From Crotophaga sulcirostris (Eukaryota > Chordata > Aves > Cuculiformes > Crotophagidae): a stretch of 64,000 bases of DNA. The position numbers and the translations under genes are program-made. The notes under the pieces are model-generated. The model did no database searches, was not told the DNA's origin, and was given only the letters and a program-made list of their open reading frames with translations. Of the stretch, positions 1-10,448 are shown piece after piece (positions within the stretch are counted from its first letter, which is position 1; each line of letters opens with the position of its first letter). The stretch lies in the NCBI GenBank assembly GCA_013397455.1, contig VYZB01000383.1, forward strand, positions 388,743 through 452,742, read 5' to 3'.

Positions 1-1069
1 TCTGTCTTGCCTTCTTGTCTGTGATAGTAGTGACAATAAGAGATCCAGCAGCGTAACTTTTTATTGAAGACCAAAGAAAGGACAGATATATGGTGAGGTT
101 ATTCAGAGAAGCAAGGATCTTGAGGAACAATTATGTCTTTTTTTTCAACAGCAAAAAAAGCTGTGCCAGCATGACTCCATCTTCGTGGTGCTCAGAAGCT
201 ACAGATGTGCTTTTAAGGCCCTACAACTGTTGGCATGTGAGTAGCACGCCTTGAGCCCAGCACTGCTGTGCTTTGTCACTGGAATTTTGAAAAAAAACCA
301 AAGTTTACATTAAAGTGGAGGGAACTGAAAAAAAAGACATTGGAGTAGAGTAGATATGGTTTTGGCACAACAACAAAAGGCAGTGGGGATTTTTGCTTTG
401 GAGAGGAAAATGCTGCTGAGAACTCCTGGGTTCTTTTGTTTTCAGAACCAAAGTGTGCCAAGCAAACCTACTTGCCTTTTCCCTTTGGATATCATTATAA
501 AAATTACTAGATGTAGGTGAGAACACAGTGCGTGTAGAGTAAAGTATTAGAGGCACTGATTTGTGAGATGTTATGAGCAAAATTAATTGCAGTTGGCTAG
601 GAGGTAAACACTACCCCAAGGTTTTGGCGACACATGTTGGATGGCTGGAATATGAAATGCCTGCTCCTGTCTCGGAGGAGTGTGTGTGTGTGCTTTGCTG
701 TGCTTGTTGTTAATGTGTATATTTACTTTGTCTTGCTGGAAGAGACAAAAGCAGAGGTGTAGAGTGTTCTAAGCAGTTCCCCAAAACTGTGTTTCAGCAG
801 ATAACTCGCCCACAACTTTCTGAATCTCCTGGGACTGGGGTCCTCTCACCTGCCTGCAGGTTATTTAAATATAGACTGGGAAGACTTCATCGCCTCCCAA
901 GGAAAGGGTTGGAGATGGGCAGCTCAACTGCCCACCAGAAGGGCTGGTCTCTCTCCAGTAACGAGTGGGACCACGTCAATGAGGAGGTTAGACAACAGGT
1001 GTCAGTTTTGGATGGCTGAAGACAGGTGAGATATGTCCCACACCTGTGGACACACTTGCAGAGATATTT
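1..1069. other. Non-coding stretch, no gene seen
   Basis: The stretch is AT-rich with a short TG run near 680-692. No open frame resembles a known protein. EAF2, expected near this side in mammals, was not recognised. Confidence 0.6.
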
Positions 1070-1133
1070 ATTGGGAGTTACCAAATTCTACATTTGGGAG
1101 TTAAATTCTACATTATTGGGAGTTAAAATTCTA
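1070..1133 (+). repeat. Three tandem copies of a ~22-bp unit
   Basis: The unit TTGGGAGTTA..ATTCTACAT occurs three times in a row, starting near 1071, 1093 and 1116. It directly precedes the longer minisatellite and shares its AATTC core. Confidence 0.8.
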
Positions 1134-1440
1134 CATTTCCCCCCCAAAATTCACAGGTTTCTCCACAAATTCCAAATTTCTCCATCAAAAGTTTCCGTTT
1201 TCCTCTTAATTCCCCTATTTCTTCTCAAAATTGCCATATTTCTCCCCAAATTTTTCCCTTTATCCCCTAAAAAGTCCCCTTTCTCTTCTAAAATTCAGCA
1301 TTTCCCCCAAATCCTAATTTTCTCCTCAAAATTCACATTTTTCACCCAAAATTCCCCCTTTCCCCTCAAAATTCCCCGTTGCCCCTTGAAATTCCACATT
1401 TTCCTGCAAAATTCACATATTTCTCTCCCAAATTCTTGGG
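1134..1440 (+). repeat. Degenerate minisatellite, ~20-bp unit, about 15 copies
   Basis: Units follow the pattern TTTCTCCCCAAAATTCACA with lengths of about 17-24 bases and heavy divergence between copies. Because the unit is not a multiple of three but rarely contains a stop, one frame stays open for 172 codons; the encoded F/P/K-rich string follows the repeat and is not a gene. Confidence 0.9.
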
Positions 1441-2992
1441 GCTTACTGTCTTTAAACTTAAAGACTCTCGGAATTCTTGTATTCTGTGGACCACACCTTG
1501 AGGGTAGCTGGGGACAGGTGATACCACCCACAGCAAGTAGCTGAAAGTACATACTCCTGAGTACTGGAGAAAAAAAGCACTTTCCAATTTGAGCATTTGG
1601 GGAATAAAATGATAAGATAAAATCCCATCATTCTGATTTCCCTGTTTTCCCTGTCGGTTTCCATCTTTTAATACCAAATATGTTCTGATGTCAGTAATGA
1701 GAATTGCTGGCTGTGGAGCTAATGCTGCACAGTGTCTTGGAGCAGAGCACACCTGAGTTCCTGTGCTGCCTCTGTTTTGAGGATTCATGATATTAGTTAG
1801 ACCTGAGCTGTGGTCTGGAGAGAAAGCAATACAGCATCGCAAGGAGATAATCCTTTTTGAAAGGATGATTTTCTTTATTTAATTCTCTTTTTCAAAATCA
1901 TCCACGTTGTCTTCCGTTGCCAATTCCTCAGCAGTTTCAGAACACAATTAAAAGGCCATGTTCGTCTATGCTTGATTCCCTAGATAGCTTCTGCTTCCAC
2001 TTTCAAGAAAAGCTAAAATTCCCTAGTAGGGATAAATGGGGCAAGTATTAGACCAAACGGTGCAGATGGGGGTTCGTAGCACATAGGGAGAAGGAAACCA
2101 TATGCAGAAATCACATCTCCTGACAAGACTGCTCAGGCAAGACATTAATCAGAGGCTGGGAGTCAAATGGTTTCCTGAATAACACTAGGAAACAGCAGCT
2201 ATCATCGAATGACACATCACAATATGATGCTTTGGGGCAATTTGCTTAATGCAAAAGCATTTCAGCTTGACTTGCTGTGAAATAAGGACAACACAGTGCT
2301 CACTCAACTCAAAAAATAAATACATAGGAAAGGTAATAAGTTTGCTAGATATTCATGTTATGGAATGACATATCAGCGCGTGTTGTGCACTGCTGCCTGT
2401 TCTTGACAAACTTGCAATTTCATATGGGGATATCTGGAAGCATCTACTCAGTCATACTGGGTTGGAGAGGTTTCACCAGTGTCCTGAGTGGGATGGGCTG
2501 TCCCATTCTTGAGAAGTGGTCCTACTCTCCTATACAGGCCAATGACATTTCTGTACTTGAGTCCTCCGAATGTCATATACAGTTTTCTGTGCTTGCCCTC
2601 ATGCACATACATGGTGGAAAACTAAATAGGCCACATTCTTCAGGTCCTTAAGCAGAAGGTTATTAAAATGTGAGCTCCATAGCTAATGTTTTAAAGCTAA
2701 TTTCATAACTCATGTAGTAATGTTCCCTCTATTTAATAAGGCAATTCGTTGATCTGCAGCAGCAAATTATGCTTTTTGAGCATTTAAGGAATACTTCCAG
2801 TTGGCTTCCAGTTTACAAGGCAATTTAATATTTCCCTGGGCTCTCTATTGCTGACTTTACAGAACTTCTGGTGTTGTGCATTTATTCAGTATAGAAGTTT
2901 GAACACAGTTATTGCTATTTTATGCACAATTTGGGAACATTGCCTTTTAGAAACCTCCCACTTGCCCAGCTACCACCAGCACCATTGGAGTA
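1441..2992. other. Non-coding stretch, no gene or clear repeat seen
   Basis: This is ordinary AT-rich intergenic sequence. No recognised protein, RNA or young repeat was found. Confidence 0.55.
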
Positions 2993-3141
2993 CCACAGTG
3001 TCACAGTATCACAAGGTTGGAAAGGACCTCTGAGATCATCGAGTCCAACCTATAACCCAACACCAACACCAACCCAGCATCTAAACCCTGGCACTGAGTG
3101 CCTCAGCCAATCTCCTCGTAAACACCTCCAGGGTTGGCGAG
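2993..3141 (-). mobile_element. CR1 LINE 3' end, 5'-truncated
   Basis: Read on the minus strand this is the end of CR1 ORF2 and its short 3' UTR, finishing with the GGTTGGACTCGATGATCTCA block and a terminal GTGATACTGTGA-type repeat. The 5' truncation falls inside the last codons of ORF2. Confidence 0.9.
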
Positions 3142-5427
3142 TATACCCAATTCTGGCACAGAAATCCAAAAGGAATGGTTTAGTCCAAGTGTGCTGTGTA
3201 GGCAGCCAATGTCAGGAACACCTGGCCCAAAATGGCACATCAGATCAGATTTCTAAAGCCAACCTGACCTGGTCACTGTCTCTTCAAATGTAGCAAAGGA
3301 CTTGGTTTCTCCCCTGAATAATGGGGAGAATTCAAACATAGGAATCGGGTGCCTTGCGAAAAACTATTTCAGAGGGAGTCATTGAACAAGAACTGTTTTG
3401 AGCCCTAAATTATTTGAAGAAGATATTTTTTCTGACCCTAAAGCTGTTTTGGCTTTCCTTTTAGGTTGGCTCACATAATGAAAGATACTGCTGGTCTTTA
3501 TAAGCCTTCCCTCATCTGTACTCTTGAACCATGTCCATCAGGATGGTCACAGTTGAACTCCCAGCAGTTCTTGCAGCAGAAGTTCCCTGGCCCAACCCGT
3601 TTGCAATCATAGTGGTGCTGCAAATCTTCCAGGACACTGTAACTGATTCCTGGAGACAGCAATACCCTGCTTGTAATATTTTTTGTTTCAAATGGATCTT
3701 TCTTCAGCTAAAAGCCCACCCTAGCCTGGAAACATAAACATGTTTATTCCAGGATATTTCAGAACATATTTTATACATTTCCTTTAGGTGGCAGCAGGAG
3801 TACAAAAATATTCAGCCTCTTCAGTGCTCTGGGCTGCTTTGGCTACATGCTGAACATAAAACCAGTTTTACAACCCTTCCGCAGCCTAAAACACGAGTGT
3901 TTATTTTCATTATTAGAGCAAATTACTGATGAACAGAAGCCATGAGTCAAGACCCCCTCCTCACCTGTCTGGCCAGTCCTTGGTGTCTTGGTATGTAACT
4001 GGACACTTAACAATATGGAAATGGTGCGGCCCCTGTTTAGGGCTCTCAATCTGAACTCAGCATCATCTACACATAACACTGCAATGGAATATGAAGGGCA
4101 AGAAGATGGGAAGGAGAATGCTCAAAATTACAGCGTTACTTGTTCATCTATTCTACAAGTTGAGGCAAAACTATTAATAGCCTAAATACAATTGTAGTAG
4201 AGGACAACTATGCAGCTTTCCCTGTCTCTGGGATGGTCCAACTGCTTGCTTATCTGCTGGAAAGCCAAAAGATATTTCTGTATTCCTTCCCTTATTTTCA
4301 GACTTTTCCTTCCTTCAGGTCTTGTTTGCTGTGGAAGGAATGTCCCAGCTGATGTGTCCATCACATTCCCTGGGAAATGCTTTGAAGTTTATGGTCTGTT
4401 TGAGAGACAAGGAAGCACGTAAAGCCCTTTCCTTCTGGACACCAATTTGCATGGGAGTCTATTGGGAAGAGGAACAGAGATCTGAAAGGACTGGCTCTCT
4501 GAATTCCACAGGATGCTATTAACGCACTTCCATCCAGCTGGAAAGGAGCCAGCAGCTCTCAGTACTGCTGAGAGGGACCTGCCTCGGGCTAAGCTGGCCT
4601 TGGGCTCGTGGGAAACAGGACAGAGGCTGAACTATGGCTGTCGTCTCTCCCTCACCATTAAGTGACTGGTGTGGGACTCAGCTGAGCGCCCACGGTTGGG
4701 AGCCTCAAGTGATTCCCATATGCTGCTCTAGAAGAGCCTGTTCTGCTTCAGACCCATGTGCTTTCGGGACTTGCTGGTCTCAGACTCCTTATTTGTCAGG
4801 AGGAATAAAAATCACCATTTTCCTGTATGTTGGGTTCCTAGCCTTCTCGAGAAGGTCTTGGAAGTGGCATCACCTATTTGAAGAGCAAGCAGATACACCT
4901 GATCTATTCATTGCAGTGACTTGTGGAAGCTGCTGGCTGGCTGATACAGATCCCAGTATTCTGGCATTCTCCATCATGCTTCAACCTCCTTCCATTCATC
5001 TGTCCATGAACAGCTACCATTGCCTCACACCCTCCTGGAGCCTGGCCATTTATCCAGCTTTTATAGTGTGTAAATAATATGTCTGGAAATAAGTTTCTGT
5101 ACAAATACCTCGGGCAATCAATATACAGAGTCTTTTTATGTTAGAAATAGCTTGTTCCAAATGGCCATACGTATTTTATTATCCTGTAAATTCTCACGTT
5201 GTCACTGGAAGCCACATATGCCTTATTACCCAGCTTTGGTTGTAGAGCAAACTCCTTCTCACCTCCCTTTTGCAAGCGTCTTTCTGTCTCTGCCTGTGTC
5301 CTTGGCTCAAGGCTTAGGAATTAACTGACATCTCCAATGCATTGAAAAATCTCCTTACCTTCTGATACCAAAGAGTCCTTTTGGGATTTTTTTTTTTCTG
5401 CTAGAAGATCCCATTGCAGTCTTCTCC
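3142..5427. other. Non-coding stretch, no gene seen
   Basis: No protein, RNA gene or young repeat is recognised. The open frames are short and unlike known proteins. Confidence 0.55.
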
Positions 5428-5558
5428 TAAACGAAAAACAAAAAACAAAAACAAAAAAATGAAACCAAAACCAAAACCAACCAAACAAAAAAAAACCCAA
5501 ACCAAAACAAAAAAGAAACAAACAAAAAAAACCCAAAACAAAACAAAACCCAAACAAC
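5428..5558 (+). repeat. A/C-rich simple repeat, (CAAAA)n/(CCAAA)n type
   Basis: About 130 bases are almost only A and C (with rare G and T) in irregular CAAAA and CCAAA units. The F-rich open frame on the other strand comes from this composition. Confidence 0.95.
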
Positions 5559-8247
5559 TCAGGCTTCAAATATCCATGCCCTAAAACCTTACAATTTTAG
5601 GTGTGTTTTCTCTGTCAAAATTACTTCTGTGGCAAAAACCTTGAGAGCTTCCAGCCAGCACTGAGATTCTACCAGGCACTGTGCTAAGTTCACTGAGTTG
5701 TGTCAGGCACTGTACCCAATGCACCAGATGTCTTTAGCTATCTATCTTGAGCTAACAATTTTAACTCAGGTCATCTACATCCTGTAGTTAAGGTCGCTCC
5801 AGATGTGTGGACTAGTCTGGAAGGTTTGTGGAAGATAAAGCTGCGGGACCTGGGAAGTCAAATAAAGTGAGGACCATTCTGGACACATCGCGGAATACAA
5901 ACTGCACTGGCACTGCAGGCAGGGATGGGGGGCATGGGAGTTCCTGCCCCTCAGCAGCAGGAGGCTGCTTCCCAATCCTGAGCTTTAGCTAGAAAATCCC
6001 TGGCAGTGATATAGGAGGACGTTTTTGGTAGCTGTGAGACTTCTCTGTGGGGAAAATGTAAAAAAAGTCAGGCAAGAGACAGAGCGTGGTGATATTTGCG
6101 GATGGAGTTTGGGAGCCCTGGAACACAGGCACAGGTGATCCCCTAGAAGCACTCCCATTCTCCTTCTTCAGATGGAGAAATGAAAGCTGTTTGCAGGGTT
6201 AAAGTTATGGGCCTTGGAGACAGCAACATAAAAAATAATGGCTTGAAGAGAAGACAGGAAGATGAAGCATGGCTGTGCCCTGGGAACAGTCACTGCTTGC
6301 TCAGCATGTCTTGTTGCTGTTGCACCAGCTCGGAGTGGGTCCCACCTTCAGACTTTGAATGACTTTAGGGGGGGATATTTCTGTTTTACTGTTTTTAGCA
6401 CTGTTGTATCTGGAGAAAGAGAGCCCTGCTTGACCTGCTCGGGCCCAGCTGAAGCAAAGCTCTGGCTAAGTGAGAGACAGAGAGTGCCGTGGAAGGGAGG
6501 GGTGATGCTCAGGGGGGTGAGGAGCGTGGGTTGTGTTCTACTGTGTGTCTCAGCTAAGCTCAGAAGGACATTTCTTTGCAAATCCAGCATGTTTGAGCAA
6601 GTTCTGAAGATGCAATTAAAACACCTCCCTGGAAAACCATTTTTTGCTTTCAGGATGAGTGTGGATAATAACATGGACCTTTTTTGCAAGGCTGACCTTG
6701 GGTGCAGGGGCTGCAAAGTAACTCGCAGGTCTAGGACTGAGAAGTTTCTCCCCACCTGGTAAGGCCTCCCCTTGGAATAAGACTATTCCTCTGTGCCAGG
6801 GGCTGGTGCTCTGCTTAGCACAGAAGTGGCCACAGCTTCAGCTGTGGAGATGCTACCTGTGACTGAACCACCACCTTGGGCCATGGTTCCCAGAGAGGAC
6901 TTGCTGCCAGCTCTACAGAGAGGGGATGGGTGAAGTTGCTCAGCATGGTTACATTGGGAAGACTGTTAGTAAAACACAGCAAGGATGACTGACTCCAGCC
7001 TACACCCCTGTGAGCATCACCTCCTGTGCTAGACAAGGAGTGAAACCCCACTGCAGCCCTCTGAGGGCCAGCACTGCTCACGTGGGGAGGCAGAGCTCCA
7101 CCAGAAAGGTAAAGCAATCCTGCAAAATGAAGTCACAGCTGGAGACAACGGGCACATCCTTTGCTGGTGTAAATCTCTGTGACCCGATTGATTTTCGGGC
7201 CAGCCTTGTTATTGAAGGTGTCACAAAAAGTTCCTTCGAATGAATCTTTAGAGAAATGTTTCCCCCTTGGTCTCCTCTTAACTTGCCTGTGAAAATACAT
7301 CTGTAGTGTGCAATCAGTGTGGAACTTACTCACGAGAAAAAGAAAGAAGGAGAGAGACTGCTGTTCATCTTATTGACTGCTTACTCATTTCTTTAAAAGT
7401 AATTAGGAGTTTAATCTCTTTCTATGGATTTTTGGAGGAATCTGTAATTAAAATCTGCACAGTCCTCTTGCATTATATACTTAACTTTCTCCCAGAGCTT
7501 GTCAAATATCTTTAATATTATCACTTCCTCTAATGAAAACTGTCAAGTACCCCAACACGAAAACGAACAGCTAACAAAACCTTTGCAACAGGTTGCCAAA
7601 CTGCAGACTCTGACAGGTTTCTGTTGTTATGAAAGGTCTGATCTGTGATAACAAGCCCAGGCTGTAGGTTAACAGGCCTGATCAACTTCAAGCTGCTTTT
7701 CCTTTAATGAATAGAGATGTTTCTTTTCATCAGCGTAAAGACTGCGGTGCATGGAGAGGGGGAAGGGAGGGAAAAGGAAAAAAAAAACCGTCTCACTAAA
7801 TAGGGATGGAGACAGTCTCTTGATAAGCTTTCAATTAAGAGCAGATTTAAATTAGGTTTATCTTCTTCTGGAAATGGCAATGACATTAATATAATAATAC
7901 AATGTAATAAATTAATAACCCAGTTGAAAGTGACTCATCCACATTGGGAAGATCACAATTTTGCTGCCTAGTTCTAGGGAGGTTAGACGAGTCCGCCGCT
8001 CGTTCCGGTGGGTGCGCAGGCACTGGCTGGGGAGGCAAAGCTGGGCAGCAGTTCTCAGCCTGGCTGCTTCTCCTCCCAGGATGTTCCTCAGGGTGCCTGG
8101 ATCATCTACCTTCAGGGCTGCTGGGAGGTGAGAGTAGGATCGATCGTGGCTGGGGAAATGATTAAGGGCTCTGATTCACCTTGAAATGCAAATCTCCTGA
8201 TAATTAGTGTTTTCCTGGAGGAAGTTCTTCACTTGCTGGCAGGCCTT
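5559..8247. other. Non-coding stretch, no gene seen
   Basis: Open frames of up to 166 codons overlap on both strands, show no family resemblance and have no splice-consistent structure. No young repeat was seen. Confidence 0.5.
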
Positions 8248-8833
8248 ATCACAGTATCACAAGGTTAGAAACGATCTCTGAGATCATAGAGTCCAACCTA
8301 CAACCCAACACCAACACCAACCCAGCATCTAAACCCTGGCACTGAGTGCCTCAGCCAATCTCCTCTTAAACACCTCCAGGGTTGGCGACTCCACCACCTC
8401 CCTGGGCAGCGCATTCCCATGGCCAATCACCCTTTCAGGGAAGAACTTTTTCCTAATATCAAACCTAAACCTGCCCTGATGAAGCTTGATTCCATGTCCT
8501 CTTATCCTCTTGTTCCGTCCCTGGTCACCTGAGAGAAGAGACCAACCCCTGCCTGACTACAACCTCCTTTTAGGCAGTTGTAGAGAACAATAAGGTCTCC
8601 CCTGAGCCTCCTCTTCTCCAGGCTAAACAGCCCCAGCTCCCTCAGTCGCTCCTCACAGGGCTTGTGCTCCAAACCCTTCCCCATCTTCGTTGCTCTCCTC
8701 TGGACACACTCCAGTGTCTTGACATCTTTCTCAAACTGAGGGGCCCAGAACTGCACCCAGGACTCAAGGTGAGGCCTGACCAGTGCTGAGTATAGGGGGA
8801 CGATAGCTTCTCTGGTCCTGCTGGCCACACAGT
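8248..8833 (-). mobile_element. CR1 LINE, 5'-truncated, with C-terminal part of ORF2
   Basis: The minus strand encodes the familiar CR1 reverse-transcriptase C-terminus: [17 protein letters not shown], then [19 protein letters not shown] and [16 protein letters not shown] stop interrupts it at about 8502, after which the final ORF2 segment ([11 protein letters not shown]) and the 3' UTR follow. It is truncated at SVASR on the 5' side, directly against the next CR1 in head-to-head orientation. Confidence 0.95.
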
Positions 8834-9038
8834 TTTGAGGGCAGTCAGGGTTAGTTCAACTTTCAGCAGCAGACCTGCAGTTCTGGCTTCTTCATTAGCC
8901 CCTACGTGGTGGGAGGACCAGGCAACCAGCAAGGGACCAGTGTAACCTGGTGGCCCCGAAGGACGGCGAGTCCCTGGTCTGAGGCGCAGGCAGGAAGCGA
9001 GTTCGCCTCTGTGTGACACCCCGTGTTCAGAACAGCTG

Positions 9039-10010
9039 GTGTCTGCGCAGACAAGTGTCAGCACCACTGCCTCAGGCACAGCCCAAGAGGTGGGCACAGC
9101 CCTGGGGTGTGACTTTGTTCAGGTTGCCTCGGGTGTTGTAAGGCACGAAGAGACACTACATCAATTCAATGAGTCAAACTGGGTGCGGATGGGCAGCAGG
9201 AAGGGTCGGTGCTGCCACCGGGGGCTTGATGAGGTGGGCAGAGAATCCCCTGGGAGTGGGAACACTCAGGAGCTCAGGGACCCCGGGAGCAGCCAAACGG
9301 TGCCTCTGCTGAGGGGAGCGGCTGCCCAGGCCCTGGGCTGCAGGGAAGGCCTCAACCTGCCCGTGGTGCCCGAGGACAATCCAAAAAACACCTGCGCGAG
9401 GTGTGAGCAGGTTTGGGATCTGCTCCTTATGGTTGCAGACCTTAAGGATGAGGTGGAGAGACTGAGGAGTATCCGTGAGAGTGAAGGGGAGATGGACTGG
9501 TGGGGTGGCACCCTCTCTCCTCCCAGCAATCCTCCTCAGCAGGATGAGGGGAGGCACCTGGTTGGTGAGGAGGAGTGGGAGCAGGTGTGCTCTTGTGGGA
9601 GCATAGATGTAGGCCGGATCCAGCCCACAGGGAAGTCTGCTGCCTTCCTCAAGCCCAGGTATGGGATATCACTAAGAGACTCCTGGACCTGATTCAGCCC
9701 TGGGATTATTATCCCATGTTGGTTGTCCAGGCTGGCAGTGATGAACTTGGTAAGAGGGGTTCCAGGGTAGTTAAAAAGGAGTTTAAGGCTCTTGGTCAAT
9801 TAATGGATGGGGTAGGAGCACAGGTGGTGTTCTGCTCGGTTCCTCTGGTGTCAGGGATGGATACTGAAAGGAACAAGAGAATCCATGCTATTAACAAATG
9901 GCTTAAGGGCTGGTGCTGACAAGGGAATTTTGGTTTCTGTGATCATGGGGAAACCTTTGCTGCACCTGGCCTGCCCATCTAACTAAAAAGGGTAAAAGGA
10001 TATAAGCCCG
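9039..10010 (+). pseudogene. CR1 ORF1 protein (coiled coil plus SGNH/GDSL-type esterase domain), broken
   Basis: ORF1 of CR1 elements is an RNA-binding/chaperone-type protein whose C-terminal half is an esterase-like domain. The first part (9039 to about 9585) encodes CARCEQVWDLL and a short coiled-coil DLKDEVERLRSIRESE. The frame then shifts near 9570-9590, and the esterase part continues in another frame with RCRPDPAHREVCCLP, WDYYPMLVVQAGSDEL and GAQVVFCSVPLVSG. A stop follows at about 9918 (WLKGWC), before NFGFCDHGE and APGL. The GDSL-type serine motif expected just before RCRPDP is not intact. The start codon is uncertain. It is not expected to be functional. Confidence 0.85.
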
Positions 10011-10139
10011 GGAGCTGGTAGGGCTCATAGAGAGGACTTTAAACCAGGTCTGAAGGGAGGTGTAACCAGGCTCACCCGAGATGTGGCTGTAGAAGGTGAG
10101 TCATTACTAAGGGTGGCATCAGTAACCCAACTGAAATGC

Positions 10140-10365
10140 ATGTACAGTAATGTGTGCAGTATGGGGAGCAAACAAGAGGAACTGGAAGTCCTGGTCCAGC
10201 AGGGGAGCTATGATAGAGTCGCTATCATGGAAACATAGTGGAACAACTCTCATAGCTGGAGTGCTGCTACGGGAGGCCACAAACTCTTCAGGAGGGACAG
10301 GTGTGGGAGGAGGGGTGGAGGGTTGGCCCTGTATACTAAGGAAGCTCTTGGCACCATAGAAGTTG
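10140..10365 (+). pseudogene. CR1 ORF2 endonuclease, N-terminal remnant
   Basis: The conceptual reading GSKQEELEVLVQQGSYDRV-AIMET matches the first residues of the CR1 apurinic-like endonuclease. The conserved tryptophan after ET is replaced by a TAG stop, and the frame later reads KLFRRDRCGRRGGGLALYT before ending at the deletion junction. The catalytic core and reverse transcriptase are absent. Confidence 0.85.
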
Positions 10366-10448
10366 AGATTAGTGTTGGTGTTGGGTTATAGGTTGGACTC
10401 AATGATCTCAAAGGTCCTTTCCAACTTTGTAATACTGTGATACTGTGT

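Larger units (their letters stand above)
8834..10448 (+). mobile_element. CR1 LINE with 5' region, ORF1 and start of ORF2, internally deleted
   Basis: A GC-richer 5' part leads into ORF1, then the start of the ORF2 endonuclease (about 10140-10365; SKQEELEVLVQQGSYD). The sequence then jumps straight to the CR1 3' end (GTTGGTGTTGGGTTATAGG) at about 10365-10448. Most of ORF2, including the reverse transcriptase, is missing. The exact 5' boundary with the neighbouring minus-strand CR1 is uncertain. A copy retaining a 5' end is uncommon, because CR1s are usually 5'-truncated. Confidence 0.88.

Noticed and set aside
1026..1544. 172-codon open frame on the plus strand
   Set aside because: The encoded string follows the ~20-bp tandem repeat; there is no family resemblance or gene structure.
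5321..5569. F-rich 82-codon open frame on the minus strand
   Set aside because: It is the complement of the A/C-rich simple repeat.
9039..9919. Possible host gene with coiled coil and esterase-like part
   Set aside because: The residues match CR1 ORF1, the reading frame is broken, and the CR1 ORF2 start and 3' UTR follow directly.
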